A stretch of DNA of 64,000 bases from Accumulibacter sp. Its GTDB lineage: Bacteria; Pseudomonadota; Gammaproteobacteria; Burkholderiales; Rhodocyclaceae. How positions within the stretch are numbered: the stretch's first letter is position 1; each line of letters opens with the position of its first letter. The translations under genes were made by a program, and so were the position numbers. The notes beneath the pieces are model-generated. The model was not told the origin of the DNA. It did no database searches and saw only the letters and a program-made list of their open reading frames with translations. The stretch covers positions 1 through 64,000 of the forward strand of contig NZ_JAPUVI010000073.1 in NCBI RefSeq assembly GCF_029255285.1, written 5' to 3'. Below are positions 16,909 through 26,385 of this stretch, one piece after another.

Positions 16909-19842
16909 ATGCGCCGTCGCTATCCTTTGCACTTGCACATCTCGACGCTCTTCCTGGTGTTGATTCTCCTGGTCTGCGGACTCCTCGGCGGAATTGGCTA
17001 CCGGCTCAGCAGCGACCTGCTGGAAGCGTCGGCAAGCGACCTGACGAAACGGATCAGCCGTGAAGCGCTGATCGAAATGCAACGCCTCATCGAGCCGGCC
17101 GAAATGGCGACGCGTCTTTTAAGCTTGCAGCAGGTCGGCAGAGCCAAGTCGCTCGATGAACGCCTGCACAGCCTGGAGTTCCTGCGCCGGGCACTGGACA
17201 GTTCGTCGGCCCTCTCGTCGCTCTATGTCGGTTACGACAATGGCGACTTCTTTCTCGTCGGACGTGTCGGCCACGGTAGCGCCAACGAAGCGGCGCGCGT
17301 TCCCGCCGGCACGAGCTACGTCGTACAGAGTATCGAACAAACCCCCGGCGGACCGCGCGGCCGCTTCATCTATTTCGACGCCACCTTGAAGATGCTGCGC
17401 GAGGACCAGCGGCCCGACTACGCCGCCGCCTACGATCCCCGCCAGCGACCGTGGTACAGCCAGGGCCTGGCGTCCGCGACCCAGATCAAGACGCCACCCT
17501 ACCTCTTCTTTTCCAGCGGCCGGGTAGGCACGACGCTGGCGGGTCGAAGCGTCGATGGACGCAGCGTCGTCGGCGCCGACATTCTTCTCGACACCATCGG
17601 ACAGACCCTGGCCAGACAGAAGGCGACGCCGGGCAGCCAGTTGGTGCTGGTCAATGCGCAGGGCTACGCACTGGCCTACGAAGAGCCATCGCGCTTGCTA
17701 CGGGCAGCGACCGGGAATGAGGACACACCGTCGCTGGCGAGAATCGACCAACTGGGAGTTCCGGCCCTCGCACCGCTCCTGGCGACCGTCCGCAACATGG
17801 GGGGCGAGGACAGCCAGGCGCGGCGCGTAGACGTAGCGGGCAGCCCTTGGCGGGCTTCCGTCAACACGCTGGTCCTCGAAGGCGTACCGCCTCTCTACCT
17901 CGTGACAGTTATTCCCGAGGACGAGTTGATGGCGGGTGCGCTGAAGCTGAGGCGGCATTCCTTGTTCGCCACGCTGCTCGTCCTGCTATTTTCCATCCCC
18001 GTCACCTGGTTGTTGGCGCGCAGCATTTCGCGCTCGCTCGGTACTTTGGCCAACGAGGCCGAAGCCATACGCCACTTCGAGTTTTCGCAGCCGATCGAGC
18101 TGCAGTCTTCGATCAAGGAGGTCAGCCAACTCGCGCGAACGATGGACGGGATGAAACGCACCATTCGCCGCTTTCTCGACATCAGTCATGCGGTCGCCGC
18201 CGAGCAAAGCTTCGACCGCCTGTTGCCGCGCCTGCTGGCCGATACGCTTTCGGCCGCGGACGCCGACGCGGGGATTCTCTACCTCGCGGAGGGAGCGCAA
18301 CTCAAGCCGGCGGCGGCGCTCACCAGTGACGGTTCCGCACTGAGCGAGCCACTGCCGTCAATCCAGCTTGCCGATGCCGGTCCCTTGCTCGCTGCGGCGC
18401 TCGCCGATGGCCAGGCACGTGCCGACCAACTGCAAGTGGAAGATCGCCGCCGGCTGGGCTTGACGACGGCCGGGTGGACAGCGCGCCGTCACGCCATTGC
18501 CGTACCGCTCCTCAACCGAAAGACCGAGCTGGCTGGCGCGATGATCCTGTTGCGCACCTCCGCCACCGACAGCAGCCATCTCAGTTTCGTGCAAGCGCTT
18601 TCGGGATCGGCGGCGGTATCGCTCGAAAGCAAGGAGCTGATCAAGGCGCAGAAGGATCTGTTCGAAGCCTTCATCCAGTTGATCGCCGCCGCGATCGACG
18701 CCAAGAGCCCCTACACCGGCGGCCACTGCGCGCGCGTTCCCGAACTGACCAAGATGCTCGCGCGCGCCGCCTCTGCGGCTGACAGCGGCCCTTACCGGGA
18801 CTTCCAGTTGAGCGAGGACGACTGGGAAGCGGTGCACGTCGCCGCCTGGCTGCATGATTGCGGCAAAGTGACGACGCCGGAATATGTGGTCGACAAGGCG
18901 ACCAAGCTCGAGACCCTGCATGATCGCATTCACGAGGTGCGCATGCGCTTCGAAGTGCTCAAGCGCGACGCGCAAATCGACTGCCTGCAGGCGATCGCGA
19001 AGGGCGAAGATGAAGCCGCGGCGCGCCGTCGGCTGCATGCCGAGTGGCAACGCATCGACGACGACTTCGTCTTCGTCGCCACCTGCAACGAGGGCGGCGA
19101 GTCCATGGCGGCCGAGAGCGTCGCCCGCCTGCGGTCGATTGCCGGGCGCACCTGGCTGCGCACGCTCGACGACCGTATCGGCATCTCGCAGGAAGAAAGG
19201 CAGCGCAAGGCCGGCACCCCGCCGGTGCCGCTGCCGGCGGTCGAGCCCTTGCTCGCCGACAAGCCCGAGCACCTCATCGCCAGGCGACCGCAGGACGCGT
19301 TGCCGGCCGACAACCCGTGGGGATTCCGCATGCCCGTTCCGACGCTGCTTTACAACCGGGGCGAGATCTACAACCTGGCCATCGGGCGCGGCACGTTGTC
19401 GGAGGAAGAGCGCTACAAGATCAACGAGCACATCGTGCAGACCCTGATGATGTTGTCGCAACTCCCCTTTCCCCGGCATCTGCGACAGGTGCCCGAAATT
19501 GCTGGCGGACACCACGAAAAAATGGACGGCAGCGGCTACCCGCGCCGTCTCAAGCGCGAGCAAATGAGCCCGCTGGCGCGGATGATGGCCATCGCCGACA
19601 TCTTCGAAGCGCTGACCGCGATCGACCGCCCGTACAAGCGGGGCAAGACGCTGTCCGAGGCGATCGGCATCATGGCTCGCCTGCAGGCCGAGCAGCACAT
19701 CGATGCCGATCTTTTCGCCCTCTTCCTGCGTTCCGGCGTTCATCTCGACTACGCCAGACGATTCCTGCGCCCCGAGCAGATCGATAGTGTGGATGTCGAT
19801 CGCCTCCTCGGCGGGAGCGACAGCGCGAGTACCGCCGTCTGA
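16909..19842 (+). CDS. Membrane HD-GYP protein with Cache, HAMP and GAF domains
   Basis: Predicted c-di-GMP phosphodiesterase of 977 residues. Order: membrane span 11-33, periplasmic Cache-type sensor (about 40-345), second span 352-375, HAMP (about 375-425), GAF (about 430-590), HD-GYP (about 600-960). HD-GYP motifs are intact: H649-D in LHDCGK, H868/H869 and GYP in HHEKMDGSGYP, and ADIFEALTAIDRPYK. The distance from the HD to the HHE motif is about 219 residues, far more than in ordinary HD-GYP domains, so a large insertion (about 690-840) splits the domain. ATG at 16909 follows GGGAGA. No close partner gene; it starts just after the aceA terminator. Confidence 0.88.
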   Translation: MRRRYPLHLHISTLFLVLILLVCGLLGGIGYRLSSDLLEASASDLTKRISREALIEMQRLIEPAEMATRLLSLQQVGRAKSLDERLHSLEFLRRALDSSSALSSLYVGYDNGDFFLVGRVGHGSANEAARVPAGTSYVVQSIEQTPGGPRGRFIYFDATLKMLREDQRPDYAAAYDPRQRPWYSQGLASATQIKTPPYLFFSSGRVGTTLAGRSVDGRSVVGADILLDTIGQTLARQKATPGSQLVLVNAQGYALAYEEPSRLLRAATGNEDTPSLARIDQLGVPALAPLLATVRNMGGEDSQARRVDVAGSPWRASVNTLVLEGVPPLYLVTVIPEDELMAGALKLRRHSLFATLLVLLFSIPVTWLLARSISRSLGTLANEAEAIRHFEFSQPIELQSSIKEVSQLARTMDGMKRTIRRFLDISHAVAAEQSFDRLLPRLLADTLSAADADAGILYLAEGAQLKPAAALTSDGSALSEPLPSIQLADAGPLLAAALADGQARADQLQVEDRRRLGLTTAGWTARRHAIAVPLLNRKTELAGAMILLRTSATDSSHLSFVQALSGSAAVSLESKELIKAQKDLFEAFIQLIAAAIDAKSPYTGGHCARVPELTKMLARAASAADSGPYRDFQLSEDDWEAVHVAAWLHDCGKVTTPEYVVDKATKLETLHDRIHEVRMRFEVLKRDAQIDCLQAIAKGEDEAAARRRLHAEWQRIDDDFVFVATCNEGGESMAAESVARLRSIAGRTWLRTLDDRIGISQEERQRKAGTPPVPLPAVEPLLADKPEHLIARRPQDALPADNPWGFRMPVPTLLYNRGEIYNLAIGRGTLSEEERYKINEHIVQTLMMLSQLPFPRHLRQVPEIAGGHHEKMDGSGYPRRLKREQMSPLARMMAIADIFEALTAIDRPYKRGKTLSEAIGIMARLQAEQHIDADLFALFLRSGVHLDYARRFLRPEQIDSVDVDRLLGGSDSASTAV

Positions 19843-20512
19843 CCGCCTGCCGCCACGCGCGTCGGACTTGCGCTGTCAGTTTTTTTTACAGCCGCTGCCC
19901 CAGTGTCGCCCTCAATCCGATAAGCAAGACATCAACAGACTGATTAAATAAACAAAACTTATTATTCGGCATAGTCCTTGCTTATTCCTGCCTAGGTCGC
20001 TCGTCCTGGGACGGGCACCACCGTCAACGATTGCCGCTGCTGGGTACGACTTCGGTCGGCCGTTGGCACCCTCCAGGTGACGGCCGGCGGGCTTCCTGCC
20101 TAGCGGTGCTCGGCGCTTCGTCTGGCAGGACGCGGCTTTCCCGTGGTTCGGGGAGTCCGCGCGACGCCTTCTGCCGGCGCACTGCGGCGACCGGCGCAGG
20201 CCGAAAACGGCACGCCAAGGGGCGGCTTTACAGGGATCCCGGGAAAACGTCACTTATCAGCAACGAGAAATCCTCAACAATCTTATTTATTTATTCATTT
20301 TTCTGATGGGCACGCTCTTTCCTTACAGCTTGCGAGTTCGGATCTTGCCGGACCCGGCCGCCGACCGCCGGCTTTCCCGACACGGCCCCGGAGTAGCGCC
20401 TTCCGATCACCCAGAATCCTGCCGAGGCCGGCCTTCGCGCTTCTTCGCCGCACTGAGCCGAACTTCCCGGCCCGGGCTAACCAATTGCTTCCCCTACCCT
20501 CGGTAAGAGCCC
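19843..20512. other. 670-base intergenic region without a convincing gene
   Basis: Two AT-rich patches (about 19935-19975 and 20265-20305) stand out from GC-rich surroundings. A T8 run at 19880-19887 is flanked by GCTGT and ACAGC, but the T-run lies inside the loop rather than after the stem, so it is not a standard terminator. Open frames here are proline/arginine-rich and look like GC-rich noise. Confidence 0.4.
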
Positions 20513-20713
20513 ATGGACACCAAGGTTTGCGTCAAGTGCAAGCAGCAGAAGTCCGTCTTGGAGTTTCACAAGAACTCCCGGAGCTCAGACGGCCTGCATT
20601 CCTACTGCAAAGAATGCAACAGGGCTCAGGCGCTGGCACACATCCGCGCCGAGAAGACCCGAAAGGCTCTGCTCAGAGCGGCGAAAAAGGCCACCGCCCT
20701 CGCTGGCGAGTAA
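20513..20713 (+). CDS. Small zinc-ribbon protein of unknown function
   Basis: 66 residues. CxxC at C6/C9 and CxxC at C32/C35 around a basic linker (VCVKCKQQKSVLEFHKN ... YCKECNRAQ) would bind one zinc ion; the C-terminal half is Lys/Ala-rich and helical. Proteins with this pattern are common in phages and bacterial accessory regions, sometimes as zinc portions of HNH-like nucleases, but the HNH residues are absent here. The ribosome site is weak (TAAGAG). It is convergent with the LysR gene. Function unknown. Confidence 0.62.
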   Translation: MDTKVCVKCKQQKSVLEFHKNSRSSDGLHSYCKECNRAQALAHIRAEKTRKALLRAAKKATALAGE

Positions 20714-20761
20714 TGGGCGTGCTGTTGCGCCGAGTGCTGGCATCGTGCCGCGATTTCACCA

Positions 20762-21679
20762 TCAATCGCTGGTCGTCCCGCCGATTTCCCAATACTGCGC
20801 GTCACCGAAAGTCGTCTTGAGCTGGTCGATGAACAAGCGGACGCGCAGCGGAAGGTGTCGTCGTTGCGGGAAAACGGCATGAATTCCCACTGGCGGAGTC
20901 GCGTATTCGTCAAGCAAGGAAACCAGCCGGCCACGGCGCAGGTCGTCACCCACTTCCCACATCGACCGCCAGGCCAACCCCTTGCCGGCGAGGGCCCATT
21001 CGTGCAGGACCGCGCCGTCGTTGCATTCGAAGGTTCCCGCCACCTTGCGGTTGACGGCTTCGCCGGTCGGTGTTTCACGCAAGGTCCAGCCACGCTGCTG
21101 GTCCAGCGAAAGGCAGTTGTGATCTGACAATTCGTCCGGCGTGCGCGGTGTCCCGTGGCGCGCCAGATAGGCCGGGCTGGCGACCACCACGCGGCGCATT
21201 TCGCCGAGTTTGCTGCTTGCCAGACTCGAATCGGCCATTTCGCCGATGCGCACCGCGCAGTCGACTCCCTCATTGACGAGATCGACCAGGCGATCGGTCA
21301 GGTCCAGCCGTACCGTCACGTCCGGATTGGCCGACATGAATACCGCCACCTGCGGCGCCACGTGGCGGCGGCCGAATCCGGCGGGGGCCGATACCTTGAG
21401 GTGTCCGCTGGCGCGAATGCTGCCCAGCGAAACCGCCGCCTCGGCATTGGCCAGATCATTCAACACGCGCTGGCAGTCTTCCAGGAAGGCTTGCCCTTCC
21501 GAGGTCAGTGACAATCGGCGCGTGCTGCGCCTGAGCAGCTTGACGCCGAGGCGTGCCTCGAGCGCGTCGAGCCGGCGCCCGATCACCGCCGGAGTAACGG
21601 TTGCCGCTCTGGCGGCGGCCGAGAGGCTGCCGCGCGTCGCCGAATCGACGAAAGCCTGGATCTGCTTGATCTGGTCCAT
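20762..21679 (-). CDS. LysR-family transcriptional regulator, divergent from malate synthase
   Basis: 305 residues with an N-terminal winged HTH (about 1-60: IQAFVDSATRGSLSAAARAA ... LLRRSTRRLSLTSEG) and a C-terminal periplasmic-binding-protein-like effector domain (about 90-295). It resembles the CrgA/AaeR-like subgroup by its RSTRRLSLTSEG segment. Its start faces the malate synthase gene across 117 bases, the classical arrangement in which a LysR regulator controls its neighbour and itself. The effector is unknown; glyoxylate or acetate-derived metabolites would fit the context. Confidence 0.9.
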   Translation of the reverse strand: MDQIKQIQAFVDSATRGSLSAAARAATVTPAVIGRRLDALEARLGVKLLRRSTRRLSLTSEGQAFLEDCQRVLNDLANAEAAVSLGSIRASGHLKVSAPAGFGRRHVAPQVAVFMSANPDVTVRLDLTDRLVDLVNEGVDCAVRIGEMADSSLASSKLGEMRRVVVASPAYLARHGTPRTPDELSDHNCLSLDQQRGWTLRETPTGEAVNRKVAGTFECNDGAVLHEWALAGKGLAWRSMWEVGDDLRRGRLVSLLDEYATPPVGIHAVFPQRRHLPLRVRLFIDQLKTTFGDAQYWEIGGTTSD

Positions 21680-21705
21680 ATCGCTATTCGATACCTGAAG
21701 TAAAA

Positions 21706-21756
21706 AATAATTTGATTATTATCGATCTTATCTTTAAATGTTGCGTCTAATACAAT
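21706..21756 (+). promoter_or_regulatory. lysR-aceB divergent control region
   Basis: AATAAT-ttg-ATTATT (21706-21720) is an inverted repeat with six-base arms and suits a LysR-type site. Downstream, TTATCT (21728-21733) and TACAAT (21751-21756) are 17 bases apart and could be a weak -35 with a good -10 for malate synthase. The block is much more AT-rich than flanking DNA. Confidence 0.5.
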
Positions 21757-21796
21757 CGAATCATCGCCTCAACACCCATCGACAGGAGTTCAAAGC

Positions 21797-23395
21797 ATGA
21801 GCCTCAATCTGCCCGCCGGAATGCAAATCAACGCTCCGATCCAACCCGCTTACGAAACCATTCTCACGGCCGACGCGCTGGCTCTGGTGGCGAAACTGCA
21901 CCGCGCCTTCGAGGGCCGACGCCAGGAACTGCTGCGCGCCCGGGTGGCGCGCCAGTTGCGCATCGACGCTGGCGAGATGCCGGACTTTCTGCCTGAGACG
22001 AAGCACATTCGCGACGGTGATTGGAAGATCGCGCCGCTGCCCACGGCACTCGAGCGCCGTCGGACGGAGATCACCGGCCCCGTCGAAGCCAAGATGATCA
22101 TCAATGCCTACAACTCGGGCGCCGATTCCTACATGACGGACTTCGAGGATTCAAACAGCCCGAAATGGGACAACCAGATCCAGGGACAGGTGAACCTCTA
22201 CCAGGCGATCCGTCGTCAGCTCTCGTTCGTCAACGAAGCCGGCAAGGAATACCGGCTCAACGACAGGGTGGCCACCTTGCAGATCCGTCCGCGCGGCTGG
22301 CACCTCGACGAAAAGCACGTGACCGTCGACGGGCAACGAGTGTCGGGCGGCATCTTCGATTTCGCGCTGGTCTTTTTTCACAATGCCAAGGAGCAGATCG
22401 CGCGCGGTGCCGGCCCGTTCTACTACCTGCCGAAAATGGAATCGCATCTCGAAGCGCGTTTGTGGAACGACATCTTCATCATGGCTCAGGATCACATCGG
22501 TCTGCCGCGCGGAACGATCAAGGCGACCGTGCTGATCGAGACCATTCTGGCGACTTTCGAGATGGAAGAAATCCTCTACGAGCTGCGCGAACACTCCGCC
22601 GGCCTCAACGCCGGGCGCTGGGACTACATCTTCTCGTGCATCAAGAAGTTCAAGAAGAACCCGGACTTCTGTCTTGCCAACCGTGGCGCAATCACCATGG
22701 AAGTTCCCTTCATGCGCAGCTATGCCCTGCAACTCGTGAAAATATGTCACAAGCGCGGAGCGCCGGCGATGGGCGGTATGAGCGCGCTGATCCCGATCAA
22801 GAACGATCCTGAAGCAAACGAGAAAGCGCTGGCCGGCATCCGCCACGACAAGGCGCGCGACGCCAGCGACGGTTTCGACGGTGGCTGGGTCGCTCACCCG
22901 GGACTCGTTTCGATCGCCGCCGAAGAGTTTCAGAAGGTTCTGGGCGACCGGCCGAACCAGTGGGAGAAACAGCGCAGCGAGAATTTCGGTGCGGCCGACT
23001 TCCTCAACTTCCAGCCGTCGCAGCCGATTACCGAGGCTGGAGTGCGCAACAACATCAATGTCGGCATCCATTACCTGGGCAGTTGGCTGGCTGGCAATGG
23101 CTGCGTGCCGATCCACAATCTGATGGAAGACGCCGCGACGGCGGAGATCTCGCGCTCGCAGATCTGGCAGTGGGTGGTCTCGCCGAAAGGGGTGCTCGAC
23201 GACGGCCGGAAGGTCACCGCCGAAATGGTGCGCGGCATGATCGCCGAGGAACTCGTCAAGGTGACCGCCACCGTCAGCGCCCAGGGCGAAGATACCGCCA
23301 GCTACGACCAGGCGGCGGTGATATTCGACAAGATGTCGCTGACGGCGGATTACCCTGAATTCCTGACTCTGCCGTTGTACGAGGCGATGGACTGA
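21797..23395 (+). CDS. aceB: Malate synthase A
   Basis: Condenses glyoxylate with acetyl-CoA to malate, completing the glyoxylate shunt. 532 residues, the usual length of isoform A. Recognisable stretches are YMTDFEDSNSPKWDN, the Mg2+/acetyl-CoA region ATVLIETILATFEMEEILYELREHSAGLN split across the barrel, FMRSYALQLVKICHKRG, AMGGMSALIPIK and NLMEDAATAEISRSQ (catalytic Asp). ACAGGAG lies about 9 bases before the ATG. The divergent LysR gene probably regulates it. Confidence 0.97.
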   Translation: MSLNLPAGMQINAPIQPAYETILTADALALVAKLHRAFEGRRQELLRARVARQLRIDAGEMPDFLPETKHIRDGDWKIAPLPTALERRRTEITGPVEAKMIINAYNSGADSYMTDFEDSNSPKWDNQIQGQVNLYQAIRRQLSFVNEAGKEYRLNDRVATLQIRPRGWHLDEKHVTVDGQRVSGGIFDFALVFFHNAKEQIARGAGPFYYLPKMESHLEARLWNDIFIMAQDHIGLPRGTIKATVLIETILATFEMEEILYELREHSAGLNAGRWDYIFSCIKKFKKNPDFCLANRGAITMEVPFMRSYALQLVKICHKRGAPAMGGMSALIPIKNDPEANEKALAGIRHDKARDASDGFDGGWVAHPGLVSIAAEEFQKVLGDRPNQWEKQRSENFGAADFLNFQPSQPITEAGVRNNINVGIHYLGSWLAGNGCVPIHNLMEDAATAEISRSQIWQWVVSPKGVLDDGRKVTAEMVRGMIAEELVKVTATVSAQGEDTASYDQAAVIFDKMSLTADYPEFLTLPLYEAMD

Positions 23396-23399
23396 AGCC

Positions 23400-23426
23400 A
23401 GTCGGCGGGCCCCCATGCCCGCCGAC
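23400..23426 (+). terminator. Strong hairpin after aceB
   Basis: Ten base pairs AGTCGGCGGG/CCCGCCGACT beginning 4 bases after the aceB stop. No T-run follows, so it may stabilise the mRNA end or act with Rho rather than as a standard intrinsic terminator. Confidence 0.5.
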
Positions 23427-23933
23427 TTCTGGACGGCTTGATCCGGCCCCGCACCGCCCCGAGGCGAGGCGGGCCGGACAGTGGCACTTTGAGCCCTGCC
23501 GATGGAGCTTGCCCGAACTCCACGAGTGCCATGCCACCCATCGGCGCCGTGGTTCGACGGCGGCTGTTCGGGCGGCACGTCTATTGATGATCGAAGCGCT
23601 CGCCGATCCGCCGGACAGCGCGCGAGCGGGCCTTCGATCTTCTGTCAACAATCCCTCCGCGCAGCGGCTTCCTCCGACACTGCCACCAATACCTCGACCG
23701 TCAGGATTTACCGGACGGCCAGCAAGGTTCTAGCGCCCGATCCCGCCCTCAACGGCAACGCCGACTCCGCGGGCACGCGGCCTAAGCAGCCCGATGAGTA
23801 GCACTCTTCCAGTTCTGTGTAACCCAAAGTCGTCGCTCAGGAGAGTATGCTTGCGGATCCCAAACCCGCTGCGCATCGCCGTCGAGTTGCCGACCAACAG
23901 CGGGTGGCAATGCGCTGACCATGAGGAGAATCG
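23427..23933. other. 507-base intergenic region
   Basis: Between aceB and the DUF2235 fusion. No RNA or repeat is evident. Short frames (23502-23801) lack ribosome sites and family resemblance. The right end carries the GAGGAG ribosome site of the next gene. Confidence 0.4.
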
Positions 23934-26186
23934 ATGACCAGACAGATCGTTGTTTGCATGGACGGGACGTGGAACGACCCGGTCGAGCAAACCAATGTGT
24001 ACCGCTTGTTCCAGATGCTTCCCGGCGACGAGCGGCAGGTCGAGGAAAACGGGCCGATCCGTTCGCACCTCGTCAAGAGCAGCGAGGAATTGGCCGCCTT
24101 TTATCTCAAGAGTGTCGGCAACGGGGGGCGCACACAAGGACTGCTCGGCGGTACGCAGGGCATCGGCCTGCACGACTGCATGATCGACGCCTATCTGCTG
24201 GTTTCGCAGGTGTACCGCCGAGGCGACAAGATCTGGCTGTTCGGTTTTTCGCGCGGCGCCTGGGCGGCGCGCAGCCTGGGCGCTTTCATCGCCCGCTCGG
24301 GTCTCATTCCGGCGGTCAATGCCGACGACGACGACGCGGCCGACCAGGCCGAGCAGATCTGGCTGAACTACAAGGAAGACCGTGGCAAGAAGCGCGGCGG
24401 ACGCTTCTGGCGACACCACGACGAAACACCGATCCGCATGATAGGCGTCTGGGATACCGTCGGAGAATTGGGCGTACCGCTGTTCACCGGTCTGCGCATG
24501 GTCGACCGGGATGAACTCCGCTTCCTCAAGTTCAGCGATCGCGAGCTCAGTCCGCGCGTCGAGTACGGCCGGCAGGCGCTGGCCATCGACGAGGAACGCG
24601 CCGATTTCACGCCGACGCTGTGGGTCGAGCGCGAGGGGATCAAGCAGGTTTGGTTCGCCGGCGCGCATGCGGATATCGGAGGCGGTTACGAGAATCGGGG
24701 CCTCGCAGATGTAGCTCTCGACTGGATGATGCAGGAAGTCAACAGCCTCGACGCCGGGCTGCGGCTGTCGCCCGGCCAACTGAGCCCGGCGCTGCTCCCC
24801 GACGCGCTGCAGGACCGCCACGATGAAACCCGTGGCCCGGTCTGGCGGACGCGACCGCACAAGGAGCGCAAAATCCCCGACGATGCCGAACTGCATTCCA
24901 GCGTTCTGTACCGCTTGAGCGAGCGGGCCGATTACCGGCCAAAGGCCCTCGAGGAAATGCCGGCCTGCACCGAGTTCTACCAGGAAGACGAGGAGGCTTA
25001 TCTGATCGAAGAGTTGCAGCAGGAACGTGAGGCCCTGCCGTTCCGCAAGCTGCCCGTCGATGGCTCGACGAGTTTTCCGGCTTACGCTCACAAGTGGTGG
25101 AATGCTTCCGGCGTCGAGGTCGACGTCGGCGAACGCTATCGCATCGAAGCCAGCGGCACTTGGATCGACAAGACCGTCCCGGCTGGCGTCGACGGCTACG
25201 AATCCAAGGCGTGGCTTCTGCACCTCACGGAAGGCAGCCGCCGCCTGGAAGACCGCCCGTGGTTCTCATTGGTTGCCGCCATCCATCCGCGGCCCGACCT
25301 CGAGGCACACAATCCGGATTCGGAGAACCTGCTCACCGGTCTGATCGAGAGCGCCATCAACGGTGTGGCGCGCATCGACGATGAGAGCAGCCTGGTCGCG
25401 ACTCCGAATGGCTGTGAGATCGAGATCATCGAACCGGGGTTTCTGTACTTTTTTGCCAACGATTCGTCGTTCTCCTATGGCAACAACAGCGGCTTCCTGA
25501 CCGTCGTAGTCACTCGGCTTCCGTGGTCGGAGCAAGTCGAGCAGAAGCCTTTGCCGAGCCCTCAACCGGTCCCCGGTAGCCTCGACGTGAGACTCTACTT
25601 CACCCCCGGAAGCAGCTCGCTGGCACCGCACATCGCCCTGCGTGAAGCAGGTCTCGATTTCGACCTCGTGCGCGTCGATCTCCATCAGCGCCGGCTGGCC
25701 GACGGCAGCGACTTCGTCGCCATCAACCCCAAGGGTTACGTGCCGGTACTCGAAATCGACACCGGTGTCTGTCTCACCGAGGTTCCGGCGATCGTGCAGT
25801 ACATTGCCGATCGCATCCCGGAAAGGGGACTGGCACCGCGACCCTACACCTTCGAGCGCTACCGCTTGCAGGAGTGGCTCGGCTTCATCAGTTCCGAACT
25901 GCACAAGGCCTTTGTCCCGCTGTTCAAGCCCGGCACGCCCGAGGAATACAAACGCTGTACCAGGGAAGCACTGGCCGCCCGTCTCGGCTACGTGGCGGCT
26001 CGTCTGGAAGGCAACGACTACCTGCTGGGCGATCAGTTCACCGTGGCCGACGCCTACCTGTTCGCCGTTCTCACCTGGTGCAACGCGGTAGAGATCGACC
26101 TCGGCGCCTGGCCGGCACTGCTCGCTTTCCAGGAACGTATCGGTCAGCGCCCAAGCGTGTGCGACGCCCTGGCGGCGGAAGGCTGA
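23934..26186 (+). CDS. Triple fusion: DUF2235 hydrolase, LecA-like beta-sandwich, glutathione S-transferase
   Basis: 750 residues in one frame. (1) Residues 1-350: DUF2235 alpha/beta hydrolase, the fold of Tle1-type T6SS phospholipases, with VVCMDGTWND, nucleophile motif GFSRGA (S106), GVWDTVGELG (D174) and GAHADIGGGY (H245). (2) Residues about 375-530: a beta-rich module ending YGNNSGFLTVVV, very like the galactose lectin LecA (PA-IL). (3) Residues 549-750: a beta-class GST closely resembling E. coli GstA (NPKGYVPVLEID, ELHKAFVPLFKPGTPEEYK, GDQFTVADAYLF). The GstA Cys10 position is Ser (S561). A proline-rich linker (538-549) separates 2 and 3. GAGGAG precedes the ATG. No signal peptide; function unknown. 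An internal GTG near residue 552 could start a free GST but has no clear ribosome site. Confidence 0.85.
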   Translation: MTRQIVVCMDGTWNDPVEQTNVYRLFQMLPGDERQVEENGPIRSHLVKSSEELAAFYLKSVGNGGRTQGLLGGTQGIGLHDCMIDAYLLVSQVYRRGDKIWLFGFSRGAWAARSLGAFIARSGLIPAVNADDDDAADQAEQIWLNYKEDRGKKRGGRFWRHHDETPIRMIGVWDTVGELGVPLFTGLRMVDRDELRFLKFSDRELSPRVEYGRQALAIDEERADFTPTLWVEREGIKQVWFAGAHADIGGGYENRGLADVALDWMMQEVNSLDAGLRLSPGQLSPALLPDALQDRHDETRGPVWRTRPHKERKIPDDAELHSSVLYRLSERADYRPKALEEMPACTEFYQEDEEAYLIEELQQEREALPFRKLPVDGSTSFPAYAHKWWNASGVEVDVGERYRIEASGTWIDKTVPAGVDGYESKAWLLHLTEGSRRLEDRPWFSLVAAIHPRPDLEAHNPDSENLLTGLIESAINGVARIDDESSLVATPNGCEIEIIEPGFLYFFANDSSFSYGNNSGFLTVVVTRLPWSEQVEQKPLPSPQPVPGSLDVRLYFTPGSSSLAPHIALREAGLDFDLVRVDLHQRRLADGSDFVAINPKGYVPVLEIDTGVCLTEVPAIVQYIADRIPERGLAPRPYTFERYRLQEWLGFISSELHKAFVPLFKPGTPEEYKRCTREALAARLGYVAARLEGNDYLLGDQFTVADAYLFAVLTWCNAVEIDLGAWPALLAFQERIGQRPSVCDALAAEG

Positions 26187-26358
26187 CGAAGCTCGGGGTC
26201 GTTTGGAACACCGGCGCTCGGTTCATGACAGTTCGGCGGCCCGCCGCCGCGCGCCGGAAACGGGCGGCGATCCCAGCGTGCCAGTTCGCTCCCAGCCGTC
26301 GGTCATGGCGAGTCGAACCGACCCCAAAACCCGGCTTTCTAAGGAAAGAGGCATGCTC

Positions 26359-26364
26359 TATAAT
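26359..26364 (+). promoter_or_regulatory. -10 element for the toxin-antitoxin operon
   Basis: A perfect TATAAT 21 bases before the antitoxin start. The matching -35 is poor (TTTCTA), as is common in autoregulated toxin-antitoxin promoters. The 197 bases before the antitoxin hold nothing else recognised. Confidence 0.5.
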
Positions 26365-26385
26365 TGCTGCTGAAAGGAGAGTGTG

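Noticed and set aside
19876-19897. Terminator after the HD-GYP gene
   Set aside because: The T-run is inside the loop between GCTGT and ACAGC, not downstream of the stem.
20143-20820. 225-codon frame across the zinc-ribbon gene
   Set aside because: Out of frame with the CxxC protein, Arg/Pro-rich, and runs into the LysR gene from the opposite strand.
26189-26385. Attachment site or IS end beside the DUF2235/toxin-antitoxin patch
   Set aside because: No repeats or tRNA gene at either edge of 23.9-27.5 kb, so mobility could not be supported.
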